Notes: a model not told the origin generated them from the letters alone. Positions 37,159 through 45,813 are shown, counted from the stretch's first letter. The stretch: 64,000 nucleotides of DNA from Ancylobacter pratisalsi (GCF_010669125.1 NZ_CP048630.1:3112001-3176000); one strand, 5' to 3'. Translations and numbers: made by a program.

Positions 37159-37538
37159 GCGCGCACGACATGGGCGCCGCCCACGGCCACCACGACACGC
37201 ACGGTGCGGAACCGCACGGCTCGCTGCGCGGCTACGTCATCGGCTTCGTGCTCTCTGTCATTCTCACCGCCGTTCCGTTCTGGCTGGTGATGAGCGGGGT
37301 GCTCGACAATGCCACCGCCACCGCCTTCGCCATCATGGGCTTCGCCGTGGTGCAGATCGTGGTGCACATGGTGTTCTTCCTGCATATGAACTTCCGCTCG
37401 GAAGGCGGATGGACCATGCTGGCGCTGGGCTTCACCCTGATCCTGGTGGTGATCACGCTCGCGGGGTCGCTGTGGGTCATGTACCACCTGAACACCAACA
37501 TGATGCCGAGCCTCCACGACATGAGACAGATTCCGTGA
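37155..37538 (+). CDS. cyoD: Cytochrome bo-type ubiquinol oxidase subunit IV
   Basis: A 127-residue, three-helix subunit IV (SLRGYVIGFVLSVILTAVPFW, the helix around IMGFAVVQIVVHMVFFLHM, and LGFTLILVVITLAGSLWVM). It helps assemble CuB and stabilises subunits I and III. The N-terminus is rich in histidines (HDMGAAHGHHDTHG), which is common in this subunit. Confidence 0.94.
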   Translation: MSAHDMGAAHGHHDTHGAEPHGSLRGYVIGFVLSVILTAVPFWLVMSGVLDNATATAFAIMGFAVVQIVVHMVFFLHMNFRSEGGWTMLALGFTLILVVITLAGSLWVMYHLNTNMMPSLHDMRQIP

Positions 37539-38296
37539 CCTCCCGCCCCGACGGGGCGTTGGGGGAGCGGGAAACCGAGCACGCGCCCGTCTCCGGTGGG
37601 GCGCGCATCGCGCTGCTGGCGCTGTGCGTGGTGGGCGTGGCGCTGTTCACCGGGCTCGGCGTCTGGCAGGTCAAGCGCCTGTTCTGGAAGCTCGACCTGA
37701 TCGCGCGCGTGGAGGCGCGCATCCACGCCGATCCGGTGGCCGCGCCCACGCCCGAAGCCTTCGCCGCCGAGGCCGCCAGTGAGGCGGAATATCGCCGGGT
37801 CGGCCTCTCCGGTCATTTCCTCAACGATCGGGAAACGCTGGTGCAGGCGGTGACCGAGCTTGGCGGCGGCTTCTGGGTGCTGACGCCCTTCGTCACCACA
37901 CGCGGCTTCATTGTTCTCGTCAATCGCGGCTTCGTGCCCCCGGAAAAGCGCGCGCCGGAAAGCCGCGCGGCCGGCACCATCGAGGGGCCGACCTCCCTCA
38001 CCGGACTGTTGCGGCTGAGCGAGCCGGGGGGCGGCTTCCTGCGGCGCAATGACCCCGGTCATGAGCGCTGGTATTCGCGGGACGTCGCCGCCATTTCGGC
38101 GGCGCGCGGGCTGGACGGCGGTGCGGGCTATTTCGTCGACGCCGACCGGGCGGCCGGCATGGCGGGCTTTCCGGCCGGCGGGCTTACCGTGACCCGCTTT
38201 TCCAACAACCACTTGGTCTATGCGCTGACATGGTTCGCGCTCGCCGTCATGAGCGCCGTGGGCGCTTACCTGGTCTGGCGCAAGCGCGCGAGGTGA
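37535..38296 (+). CDS. SURF1-family oxidase assembly protein
   Basis: A 253-residue SURF1 protein with an N-terminal helix (RIALLALCVVGVALFTGLGVWQVKRLFWK), the domain motifs YRRVGLSGHFLND and GFIVLVNRGFVPPEKR, and a C-terminal helix (NNHLVYALTWFALAVMSAVGAYLVW). SURF1 supports heme a or heme o insertion into subunit I; position at the end of the cyo operon marks it as the quinol-oxidase-specific version known from Paracoccus. The start is GTG overlapping the cyoD stop (GTGA). A heme o synthase (cyoE) gene, usual at this place in E. coli, is missing here. Confidence 0.9.
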   Translation: MTSRPDGALGERETEHAPVSGGARIALLALCVVGVALFTGLGVWQVKRLFWKLDLIARVEARIHADPVAAPTPEAFAAEAASEAEYRRVGLSGHFLNDRETLVQAVTELGGGFWVLTPFVTTRGFIVLVNRGFVPPEKRAPESRAAGTIEGPTSLTGLLRLSEPGGGFLRRNDPGHERWYSRDVAAISAARGLDGGAGYFVDADRAAGMAGFPAGGLTVTRFSNNHLVYALTWFALAVMSAVGAYLVWRKRAR

Positions 38297-38298
38297 GG

Positions 38299-38321
38299 GC
38301 CGGGGCGCGTCTCGCCCCGGC
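38299..38321. terminator. GC hairpin between SURF1 and the nickel exporter gene
   Basis: GCCGGGGCG (38299-38307) pairs with CGCCCCGGC (38313-38321) around a five-base loop between convergent genes. No U-run. Confidence 0.55.
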
Positions 38322-38339
38322 ACGGGATGGGTCAGGTAT

Positions 38340-39566
38340 TCAGCCCGTATAGGGCGCGGCCAGCGCGGCGGTCGGTGCCGCGTTCAGCGCGCGGATGCCG
38401 CTGTAGCCGTGCCATCCGACATAAAGCCCGACCGCGACCAGCAGGGCGCCGGAGAGATAGGGCGCGCGGCGTGCGGCGCCGGAGAACCAGCTCCAGCGCT
38501 TGGTGGCATGGCGCACGCTCAGCGCCGCCACGGCCCCGACCGCGACCAGGGTGATGGCAAGGCCGATCGAGAAGCACAGCACCAGTCCGAAGCCGAGCGA
38601 GAGCTCCTTGAGCTGAAGGCACAGCAGCAGCACGGTAATGGCGGCCGGGCAGGGGATGAGCCCGCCGGTGAGGCCGAACAGCACGATCTGCCAGGTGGTG
38701 ACCTCCCGATCGGCGAACCGCCGGCGGATGTCGTTGGCGTGAGCCAGCTCGTGGGCGTCCTGATAGCCGTCCGTGCCGACATCCAGCCCGCGCAGTTCCT
38801 CGTGCAGATGGTCGTGGCCTTCGGTGCTCTTCAGGAACGACACGTCGAAGTCGTGCGAATGGTTGCCGTGGCCAAGCGCGAGGCGGACCATGAAGTCGAA
38901 CGGGGCCGGGATCGCCTCGACGCTCTCGATGTAATCCCCGCGTTCGGCAAAGGCGAAGCTCTGGACGCGGCCATCGGCCCGTTCGGTCGTCAGCTTCACC
39001 TCGCCGGCCGCCCATGGCTTGCCGCGCTCGGGACGGAAGCGCCAGTGCGCGTCGCCATGCCCGTGGTCGTGCAGTTCCAGCTTGTGCAGGCCATGCCCGG
39101 TATCGATCATCCGCACGTCCGACGCCGCATGTCCGTGCTCGTGGCCATGGTCATGATCGTGATCATGCCCGTGGTCGTGGACCGCCCCGTGATCGTGCCC
39201 CAGCGCGGCCTTGGCGCGCTGCTGGTCCTCATGGGTGCGCCAGAGCATCCATGACGCCATGGCGATGATGATGACGGCGGAGACGAACTGGAGGTAGGGC
39301 TCGAAGGTCTCAGGGGCGATGCCCTGCCACAGATACATGCCGCCGAGCGCGATGGCCCAGACCACCATGGTGTGCGACACCGTCGCTGCCAGCCCGAGCA
39401 GCACGGCCTGTGTGACCGTGCCCCGCACCGCGACGATGAAGGCGGCCATCATCGTCTTGGAATGTCCGGGCTCCAGTCCGTGAAGGGCGCCGAGCAGGAT
39501 CGCACTGGGGATGAACAGCCAGGCGTGAGTGGTACTTTGCTGAATCAGCTCGGCGAATGTTGGCAT
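38340..39566 (-). CDS. rcnA: Nickel/cobalt exporter of the RcnA/NicO family
   Basis: A 408-residue inner-membrane carrier. Six or more helices carry the NicO motifs GALHGLEPGHSKTMMAAFI and GGLIPCPAAITVLLLCLQLKELSLGFGLV. Between helices lies a histidine/aspartate-rich loop with more than a dozen HDH/HGH steps from about residue 145, the metal-gathering loop of RcnA, and then a large soluble insert (about residues 165-285) resembling a DUF1007-like domain. It probably exports Ni2+ and Co2+. It is co-transcribed with the sensor gene six bases upstream. Confidence 0.9.
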   Translation of the reverse strand: MPTFAELIQQSTTHAWLFIPSAILLGALHGLEPGHSKTMMAAFIVAVRGTVTQAVLLGLAATVSHTMVVWAIALGGMYLWQGIAPETFEPYLQFVSAVIIIAMASWMLWRTHEDQQRAKAALGHDHGAVHDHGHDHDHDHGHEHGHAASDVRMIDTGHGLHKLELHDHGHGDAHWRFRPERGKPWAAGEVKLTTERADGRVQSFAFAERGDYIESVEAIPAPFDFMVRLALGHGNHSHDFDVSFLKSTEGHDHLHEELRGLDVGTDGYQDAHELAHANDIRRRFADREVTTWQIVLFGLTGGLIPCPAAITVLLLCLQLKELSLGFGLVLCFSIGLAITLVAVGAVAALSVRHATKRWSWFSGAARRAPYLSGALLVAVGLYVGWHGYSGIRALNAAPTAALAAPYTG

Positions 39567-39572
39567 GGATCC

Positions 39573-39854
39573 TCAGAGATATTTGATGATGTCCTTGAAA
39601 TCGTCGAGCGAGCGCCGCTGATCCCCTTCAAGCGGGGACACCACGTCATCAAGGCAATGGTCGAGATGGTCCTGGATCAGGGTCTTCTTGGCCTGACTGA
39701 TCGCCTTCTCCACCGCGTGGAGCTGCTGGGCGATGTCGAGACAGGTCCGACCCGATTCCAGCATCTCGATCACGGTGCGCAGATGGCCGTGGGAGCGCTT
39801 GAGGCGCTTCACGATCTGCGGGTGGCTGGCGTGGACGTGCAGGTGCTCGCTCAT
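39573..39854 (-). CDS. CsoR/RcnR-family metal-sensing repressor (nickel/cobalt)
   Basis: A 93-residue all-helical DUF156 repressor. Ligand positions can be read directly: H6, C38, H63 and C67, with spacings 32, 25 and 4. The same spacings occur in RcnR (H3, C35, H60, H64) and InrS (H21, C53, H78, C82). The last ligand being Cys makes it InrS-like rather than RcnR-like, so it most likely senses Ni(II), possibly Co(II) or Cu(I). It would repress its own operon with the exporter through the C6/G6 palindromes just upstream. Naming it rcnR would be too specific. Confidence 0.9.
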   Translation of the reverse strand: MSEHLHVHASHPQIVKRLKRSHGHLRTVIEMLESGRTCLDIAQQLHAVEKAISQAKKTLIQDHLDHCLDDVVSPLEGDQRRSLDDFKDIIKYL

Positions 39855-39864
39855 GTCTCTCTCC

Positions 39865-39905
39865 TATCCCCCCTGGGGGGTTATGTACATCCCCCCAGGG
39901 GGGAT
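39865..39905 (-). promoter_or_regulatory. Doubled C6/G6 operator of the metal-sensor operon
   Basis: Two palindromes in a row: AT-CCCCCC-T-GGGGGG-T (39866-39881) and AT-CCCCCC-A-GGGGGG-AT (39889-39905), spaced about 22 bases centre to centre, i.e. two helical turns. Runs of G/C flanked by A/T are the operators of the CsoR/RcnR family. The first box is only 11 bases before the start codon. Confidence 0.85.
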
Positions 39906-40484
39906 AATTTGCGTGGATGCGGCCGGCAGCGCCGGCGCGTGTCGGGTGCACATAACCCGCGCACCGGACCTGCCGCCACTTTCCCGGTGACGAAGGGCAC
40001 CAGGGGCCCGCAAACCTCTGTGACTATGTAGGGGTGGGGAGGCGCCGGCCGTGCGCAGGCGGGGCGCGCGTGCGGGGGCATGGTTGAGGACGGCTCAAGG
40101 TCTCTCGCGCCCCCTCGCGCGCCTGTCGCTCTCCGCCATAGGGCGGAGCAACCCGTGCCGGGTTGTCAGTGGGGCGGTATCCCGGAAGGCGAGGGCGCCT
40201 AACCAGGAAGGCGCTTGCCGGCCGTGCGCCGGGCGCCGTCTCGCGTGGCCGCCAGTTGGCCCGGCGCGGGGTATCCGTTGCCGCTCACGCCAACGCTCAA
40301 TCCGCGATGCGGGATGCGGGATGCGCCCGCGCGCGGTGCTGCCGTCAAATTGGGGCGCCGGAAAGTCGGGCGCCGGCCTGTGCCCGCACCGGCAAGTCGG
40401 GTCCGAGGCTCCGGAAGGGACATCCCCGGATCCCGCCCGCTTTTCCGGCCCGGCCGTCGGCCGAGCGGTTCGGCCTCCCGCCGA
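39906..40484. other. Long intergenic region without a supported gene
   Basis: Reading frames here are arginine- and proline-rich and show no domain or codon pattern, so no gene is called. The region includes the far upstream side of the metal-sensor operon, a short triple repeat of GATGCGG near 40304-40323, and the hairpin behind ugd. Confidence 0.6.
40459..40475 (-). terminator. Hairpin after ugd
   Basis: GGCCGA (40459-40464) pairs with TCGGCC (40470-40475) around a five-base loop, 10 bases past the ugd stop. It lacks a U-run. Confidence 0.4.
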
Positions 40485-41807
40485 TCAGACGGCGATGGAG
40501 CTGCCGCGGCCGACGCCGATATATTTGAAGCCGCGGCTGGCAAGGTCGGCGGGTGGGTAGATATTGCGCAGGTCCACCACGGTCGGCGTCTTGAGGATCG
40601 TCTTCAGGCGGTCGAGATCGAGCGCGCGGAAGGCATCCCATTCGGTGATGATCACCAGGCAGTCCGCGCCCTCGGCGCATTCATAGGCGCCGTCGGCGTA
40701 GATCACGCTGTCGGGCAGCACCTTTCGGGCCTCATGCATGCCCACCGGGTCGTAAGCGCGCACCTTGACCCCGCGGTCGAGCAGCGACTGCACGATGTTG
40801 ATCGCCGGGCTGTCGCGCATGTCGTCGGTGTTCGGCTTGAAGGTCAGGCCGAGCACGGCGACGGTGGCGCCACGCGGGGGGCAGTCCAGCGCTTCCAGCA
40901 CCTTGCGGCCCATGGCCGCCTTGCGGGTCTCGTTGACCGTGGTGACGGTCTCGATCAGGCGGATCGGCGCGCCGGCCTCCTGAGCGGTGCGCGTCAGCGC
41001 CAGCGTGTCCTTGGGAAAGCAGGAGCCGCCATAGCCGGGGCCGGCGTGCAGGAATTTCGAGCCGATACGCCCGTCGAGGCCGATGCCGCGCGCCACTTCC
41101 TGCACGTTGCCGCCGACCTTCTCGCACAGGTCCGCCATCTCGTTGATGAAGGTGATCTTCATCGCCAGGAAGGCGTTGGAGGCATATTTGATCAGTTCGG
41201 CGGTGTTGCGCTCGGTGAACAGGATCGGCGCCGCGTTGAGCGAGAGCGGGCGGTAGAGCGCCGCCATCACTTCGCGGGCGCGCGGGTCGTCCGTGCCGAT
41301 CACGACGCGGTCGGGACGCTTGAAGTCCTCGATCGCCGCGCCCTCGCGCAGGAATTCCGGGTTGGACACCACGGCGATGTCCGCCTCCGGCGCCGCGTCG
41401 CGGATGATGTGTTCAAGGTCGGAGCCGGTGCCGACGGGAACCGTCGACTTGGTCACGACCACGGTGAAGCCCTGCGCCACGGCGGCAATCTCGCGGGCGG
41501 CGGCGTGGACATAGGACAGGTCGGCATGGCCGTCGCCGCGCCGCGAAGGGGTGCCGACGGCGATGAACACCACGTCGGCGTCACGCACGGCCTGGGTCAG
41601 GTCGGTGTCGAACTGAAGACGCCCGGCCTCCACATTGCGGCGCACGAGTTCATCAAGGCCGGGTTCGAAGATGGGGATCTCGCCCTTCTTGAGCCGCTCG
41701 ATCTTGGAGGCGTCCTTGTCGATGCATGTCACATCGTGCCCGAAGTCGGAAAAACAGGTCCCGGAGACGAGGCCAACATAGCCGGTACCAATCATCGCAA
41801 CGCGCAT
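40485..41807 (-). CDS. ugd: UDP-glucose 6-dehydrogenase
   Basis: A 440-residue enzyme oxidising UDP-glucose to UDP-glucuronate for surface polysaccharides. The NAD-binding start is MRVAMIGTGYVGLVSGTCFSDFGHDV; the catalytic cysteine is in GPGYGGSCFPKDTLAL; GLTFKPNTDDMRDSPA is the third conserved block. No other polysaccharide gene is adjacent. Confidence 0.95.
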   Translation of the reverse strand: MRVAMIGTGYVGLVSGTCFSDFGHDVTCIDKDASKIERLKKGEIPIFEPGLDELVRRNVEAGRLQFDTDLTQAVRDADVVFIAVGTPSRRGDGHADLSYVHAAAREIAAVAQGFTVVVTKSTVPVGTGSDLEHIIRDAAPEADIAVVSNPEFLREGAAIEDFKRPDRVVIGTDDPRAREVMAALYRPLSLNAAPILFTERNTAELIKYASNAFLAMKITFINEMADLCEKVGGNVQEVARGIGLDGRIGSKFLHAGPGYGGSCFPKDTLALTRTAQEAGAPIRLIETVTTVNETRKAAMGRKVLEALDCPPRGATVAVLGLTFKPNTDDMRDSPAINIVQSLLDRGVKVRAYDPVGMHEARKVLPDSVIYADGAYECAEGADCLVIITEWDAFRALDLDRLKTILKTPTVVDLRNIYPPADLASRGFKYIGVGRGSSIAV

Positions 41808-42070
41808 AGAGAACCCTAACCTGTTCCTGATCTGCCGTTATCCGCCCATGAGGCGGCAATGCCGGCCCTGCTTATCAATTAACCGGTTGGGCAGCGAGTC
41901 GCTGGCTCGCGGGTGCGGTATTTTGTTTGCACTGCGACAATCTTGCAGTGGCCGGCGAGCGGCCGTCAGCCGCCGCCGGAGAAGCGCCGCGCGGCCCCTC
42001 GAATCCAGGTCGCCGGTAGTCAAGCTTCCGCGAAGTAAAGTAAAAGAGTTCGTATCCGCAATATATCCAA

Positions 42071-42083
42071 AATTAGACTAATT
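42071..42083. promoter_or_regulatory. Palindrome 1 upstream of the siderophore island
   Basis: AATTAG-A-CTAATT, a perfect 6-1-6 palindrome in the AT-rich control region, 40 bases before the predicted -35 box. It has the size of an iron-regulator half-site pair but does not equal a known Fur, Irr or RirA box. Confidence 0.45.
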
Positions 42084-42110
42084 AAAAAGTAGCTGCCACA
42101 AATTGTTTAG

Positions 42111-42139
42111 TTGACATCATGCGGCATGAGTACGATTAG
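42111..42139 (+). promoter_or_regulatory. Possible sigma-70 promoter of the siderophore binding-protein gene
   Basis: TTGACA (42111-42116), a perfect -35, then 17 bases and GATTAG (42134-42139), a poor -10. Weak -10 boxes are common in regulated promoters. Confidence 0.4.
42117..42129. promoter_or_regulatory. Palindrome 2, between -35 and -10 (probable operator)
   Basis: TCATGC-G-GCATGA, a perfect 6-1-6 palindrome lying in the spacer of the predicted promoter. A protein bound here would block RNA polymerase, as expected for iron-repressed siderophore genes. Confidence 0.5.
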
Positions 42140-42191
42140 GCGACGGCAACATAGTTCCTGAACCTGCCCACTCTGGCCAGTTGTCACGTCC

Positions 42192-43322
42192 ATGCATCTC
42201 CATTTCCAGTCCAGCCTGCGCGCGGTGACCAAGCTCGGTGTGCTTGTGTGCGCGGTTGTTGCGCTGCTGGCAGGTGCTCGCCCGGCGGCGGCGGACATCG
42301 CGCTCACCGACGTGACCGGCCGCGAGGTCCATATCCAGGCGCCCGCGCACCGGCTGCTGATCGATGACGGCCGCTTCCTCATCGCCCTCGCGCTGATCCA
42401 TCCCGACCCGGTGAGCGTGCTGGCCGCATGGCCGCGCGACATCAATCGCATCGGCACGCGCACCTTCGAGGCATACCGGGCGAAGTTCCCCGCCATTGAC
42501 GATCTGGCAAAGGTGGCGAGTTCGGCCGGGGCGCTGTCGGTGGAGCAGGTCATCGCCGCCCGCCCGGACCTTGCCGTGTTCTCGCTCGGCTCCCAGCCCT
42601 CGGAAGAGGAGCGCGGGCGCATCGAGGCCGCCGGCATTCCGGTGGTGGTGATCGACTTCTTCACCCACCCGCTGGCCAATCTCGAACCGAGCCTGCGCCT
42701 GCTGGCCGCCGCCACCGGGCGCGAGGCGCAGGCCGACGCCTTCCTCGCCTTCCGCCGCGCGCGTCTGGACGCGGTGAAGGCCCGGCTCGTCGGTCTCACG
42801 GCGGAGGAGCGCCCGCGCGTCTTCCTTGAGCCGCATGCCGCGATGACGGCGGATTGCTGCAACTCGCCCGGTCGCGGCAATGTCGGCGACATCATCGAAG
42901 CCGATGGCGGCACCAATATTGGCGCGGCGGTCATCGCCCGCGCCTTCGGCAAGCTGAACCTCGAATATGTCGTGGCGCAGAACCCGCAGGTCTATGTCGC
43001 CACCGGCGGCAGCCACATGGAAGGCACGGCCGGTCTGCTGATCGGGCCGGAATACAGCGTCGAAAAAGCGCGGGAAACGCTGGCGCGGGTGGTCTCGCGA
43101 CCGGGCTTTTCCGGGTTTGCGGCGGTACGCGAGGGGCGGGTCCACGGCCTGTCGCACCAGATGCTGAACTCGCCGCTGGACATCTTCACCGTCGAGATTC
43201 TGGCGAAGTGGATCCATCCGGAGCGCTTCGCCGATCTCGATGTCAATGAAACCGTGCGCGAGGTGAATGAGCACTTCCTCGCGGTGCCCCTCGAAGGCCC
43301 GAACTGGGTCGATCTGAAGTGA
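42192..43322 (+). CDS. Siderophore ABC transporter substrate-binding protein
   Basis: A 376-residue exported protein of the FepB/TroA-like group. A signal peptide ends at ARPAAA-D; then the first lobe starts ITDVTGREVHIQAPAHRLLID, a form typical of ferric-siderophore binders, with the second lobe from about residue 190 (IIEADGGTNIGAAVIA). It should bind the ferric catecholate in the periplasm and hand it to the permease encoded at 54-55 kb. It is the first gene of the island and is co-directional with the biosynthesis genes. Confidence 0.88.
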   Translation: MHLHFQSSLRAVTKLGVLVCAVVALLAGARPAAADIALTDVTGREVHIQAPAHRLLIDDGRFLIALALIHPDPVSVLAAWPRDINRIGTRTFEAYRAKFPAIDDLAKVASSAGALSVEQVIAARPDLAVFSLGSQPSEEERGRIEAAGIPVVVIDFFTHPLANLEPSLRLLAAATGREAQADAFLAFRRARLDAVKARLVGLTAEERPRVFLEPHAAMTADCCNSPGRGNVGDIIEADGGTNIGAAVIARAFGKLNLEYVVAQNPQVYVATGGSHMEGTAGLLIGPEYSVEKARETLARVVSRPGFSGFAAVREGRVHGLSHQMLNSPLDIFTVEILAKWIHPERFADLDVNETVREVNEHFLAVPLEGPNWVDLK

Positions 43323-43379
43323 TGCGCGCCGGTCGCCGGGGCCGCCGCGCATTCCTGTTTCCTTCAACGGAGAAACGCC

Positions 43380-44552
43380 ATGCTGATTGACGCGACTTCC
43401 GCCCGGCTTCGTCCGCGGCTCTTTGCTTCCACCGCCTTCGCCGCCGCGGCCCTTGTCGCGCTGGCCGGCGCCGCGTCGGCCGAGCCGCAGTTCGTCACCT
43501 CGGCCAAGCCCGGTCCGGGCCTGTACGAGCTGGTCTTCAGCGCCCCGATGAACCGCGTCTATGTGGCCGCCGCCGGCTCGCGCGGGGCCACCGACACCAG
43601 CGTGGTCGCGCTCGATCCGACGACGCTGGAAACCAAGGAGACCATCGCGCTCGGCGACAATCCGGTGTTCGGCCTCGCCATCAACAACACGACCAAGACG
43701 CTCTACGGCACCCAGACGCGCGACGGCCACATCGCCGTGGTCGATCTGGCCTCCGGCAAGGTGGTGGCCGAGATCGCCAATGGCGAGAAGGCGCATGTGC
43801 GCGAGCTCGCCGTGGATGAGGGCGCGAACCGCGTCTACGTCACCGTTACCGGCCGGCGCGACACGCCGAGCGCGGTGTGGATCATCGACGGCGCGACTAA
43901 CAAGGTCGTCGGCACCATCGACGACCTGCCCGGCTCCGTCACCGGCATTTCGCTCGATGCCAAGGGCAAGCGCCTGTTCCTCTCGGCGATGGAGAGCAAC
44001 GAGGTCCACATTGTCGATCTCGCCACCAACAAGCTGGTGAAGTCGTTCCCGTCGGGGGGCGAGAGCTCGATCAACCTGACCTATGACGCCAGCGGTGATC
44101 AGGTGTTCGTGGCCAATCAGGGCTCGGACAACGTCACCGTGCTGGACGCCAAGGACGGCACGCTGATCAAGACGCTGCCCACCGGCGGCGGCGCGCTGAG
44201 CCTCGCCATCGATCCCGAGCGCAGCATTCTCTACGTCGCCAACCGGCAGGGCGGCTATGTCTCGCTGGTGGACACCAAGACGCTGGAGCCGATCGCCAAT
44301 GTCGTGACCGGGTCGATGCCGCAGACCATCGCGGTCGATGCCGCCTCCGGCAATGTCTATGTCAGCAACAAGCTCAAGGTGCCGATGCGTCCGCGCCCGC
44401 CGGCCCGGCCCGCCGACGGCGCACCGGCCGCCGCCCCCGGCGCCACGCCTGTTGCCGCCTCGGCCGGCAGCCCGCCTCCGGCCGCGCCGCGTGGACCCCG
44501 CGTGCCCATGATCGACCCGTTCGGCGACACCGTCTCTCTGATCAAGCCCTGA
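43380..44552 (+). CDS. Exported YncE-like beta-propeller (YVTN repeat) protein
   Basis: A 390-residue periplasmic protein. A signal peptide (ALVALAGAASA-E) is followed by a propeller of about seven blades seen from repeated units such as NRVYVTVTG, GKRLFLSAME, DQVFVANQGSDNVTVLD and RSILYVANRQGGYVSLVD. The last 55 residues before the end are Pro/Ala-rich. E. coli YncE, a similar propeller, is iron-regulated and next to a TonB-dependent receptor gene, so a role in metal or siderophore handling is plausible but unproven. Confidence 0.82.
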   Translation: MLIDATSARLRPRLFASTAFAAAALVALAGAASAEPQFVTSAKPGPGLYELVFSAPMNRVYVAAAGSRGATDTSVVALDPTTLETKETIALGDNPVFGLAINNTTKTLYGTQTRDGHIAVVDLASGKVVAEIANGEKAHVRELAVDEGANRVYVTVTGRRDTPSAVWIIDGATNKVVGTIDDLPGSVTGISLDAKGKRLFLSAMESNEVHIVDLATNKLVKSFPSGGESSINLTYDASGDQVFVANQGSDNVTVLDAKDGTLIKTLPTGGGALSLAIDPERSILYVANRQGGYVSLVDTKTLEPIANVVTGSMPQTIAVDAASGNVYVSNKLKVPMRPRPPARPADGAPAAAPGATPVAASAGSPPPAAPRGPRVPMIDPFGDTVSLIKP

Positions 44553-44560
44553 TCAGAGAG
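44534..44560 (+). terminator. Perfect inverted repeat across the propeller gene's stop codon
   Basis: CTCTCTGATCA (44534-44544) and TGATCAGAGAG (44550-44560) pair perfectly, an 11-base stem with a five-base loop. The stop codon lies inside the right arm. There is no U-run, and the next gene starts 20 bases later, so it probably tunes read-through or mRNA stability into the biosynthesis genes. Confidence 0.55.
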
Positions 44561-44580
44561 GCCAGACACGGACCTTCCCG

Positions 44581-45813
44581 ATGACAGCTCGACCTCAGGG
44601 AGCGACGCGGATGCGCGATGCCGAAGAGCAGGCGGCCTTTGCCCCGAGCCTGCCTTTCGCGCTGGTGTCCGACCGCGAGACCGTTGTCGGGAAGGGGTGC
44701 CTGGGCATCGTGGCGCCCGGTGCGGGCGCGCTGGAAGGGCGGGTGCGGGGCTATTTCGCCGCGCGCCCGGAAGGCCCGCGCCTGCTGCTCGGCGCGTTGC
44801 CGTTCAGTGCCGGGGCGCGGGAGCATCTGTACCAGCCCGCCGATGTGGTGCGCGGGGCCGGGCGGGCCGGCTTTGCCGCCGCTTTCCCCCCGCCCGCCCT
44901 GGTGCGGAGCCCGGTTCCCGCCCGCACCTGGACGGTGGTGCCTGAACCCCCGGTGGCGGCCTATCGCGCCGCGGTGGCGCAGGCGCTGGAGCATCTGGCG
45001 CGCGGTGATGAGGGGCTGCGCAAGGTCGTGCTGTCGCGCAGCCTGCGCCTCACCTCCGACCGGCCGATCGACTGTTTCGAGGTGCTTCGCGGCCTCGCTG
45101 AAGATCCCGCCGTCACCGCCTATTGCGTGCCGCTTGCCGCGCGCGATGGCTCGCCTGCGAGCGCACGCGTTCTGGTGGGGGCGACGCCGGAGCTTCTTCT
45201 GGCGAAGGACGGTGCGAGCGTCACCTCACGCCCGCTGGCGGGTTCCGCCCGTCGCTCGGCGGATGCGGGCGCCGACCGCGCCGCCGCGCAGGCGCTTTCC
45301 GCATCCGACAAGGACCGGCGCGAGCACCGGGAGGTCGTGACCGCCATTCTCGACCAGCTCGCCCCCTATTGCGCCGAGCTGGGTACTCCCGAGGGCACGA
45401 GCCTGACCTCCACGGCCTCGATGTGGCATCTGGGCACGCGCATCGTCGGCCGCCTGCGCGATGCGTCGGTGTCCAGCGTTGAACTGGCGGCGCGGCTGCA
45501 TCCCACCCCGGCGGTGTGTGGCACGCCGCGCGCGGCGGCGGCGAAGCTGATCGCCGAGCTGGAGGGTTATGATCGCGGTTTCTATGCCGGCGCGGTCGGC
45601 TGGTGCGAGGAAGGCGGCAACGGCGCCTGGCATGTCGCCATTCGCTGCGCCGAGATCGAGGGCGCCGGGGCGCGGCTCTATGCCGGTGCCGGCATCGTTC
45701 CCGGTTCCGATCCGGCTGGCGAGGGCGAGGAGACCGCGGCCAAATTCGCCGCGCTGCTGCGGGCGCTGGGTGTCAGCGAGCAGTACGCGGCGGGGGTGGA
45801 GGACGCGGCATGA
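44581..45813 (+). CDS. entC: Isochorismate synthase (EntC/DhbC)
   Basis: A 410-residue chorismate-utilising enzyme making isochorismate, the first step to 2,3-dihydroxybenzoate (DHB). Family blocks are [61 protein letters not shown] and [26 protein letters not shown]; the glutamates that hold magnesium are in the last block. It lacks the lyase features of salicylate synthases, and the downstream isochorismatase confirms the DHB route. The stop overlaps the next gene's start (ATGA). Confidence 0.93.
   Translation: MTARPQGATRMRDAEEQAAFAPSLPFALVSDRETVVGKGCLGIVAPGAGALEGRVRGYFAARPEGPRLLLGALPFSAGAREHLYQPADVVRGAGRAGFAAAFPPPALVRSPVPARTWTVVPEPPVAAYRAAVAQALEHLARGDEGLRKVVLSRSLRLTSDRPIDCFEVLRGLAEDPAVTAYCVPLAARDGSPASARVLVGATPELLLAKDGASVTSRPLAGSARRSADAGADRAAAQALSASDKDRREHREVVTAILDQLAPYCAELGTPEGTSLTSTASMWHLGTRIVGRLRDASVSSVELAARLHPTPAVCGTPRAAAAKLIAELEGYDRGFYAGAVGWCEEGGNGAWHVAIRCAEIEGAGARLYAGAGIVPGSDPAGEGEETAAKFAALLRALGVSEQYAAGVEDAA

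Larger units (their letters stand above)
41808..42191. other. Divergent control region between ugd and the siderophore island
   Basis: No gene. The right half (about 42020-42140) is strongly AT-rich and holds two 13-base palindromes and a possible -35/-10 pair for the siderophore binding-protein gene, described separately. The left half has a weak hairpin (CACTGC/GCAGTG near 41930-41950). Confidence 0.5.

Noticed and set aside
40051..40560. A possible gene in the long gap between the metal sensor and ugd
   Set aside because: The frame is Arg/Pro/Gly-rich without motif or ribosome site and runs into ugd on the other strand.
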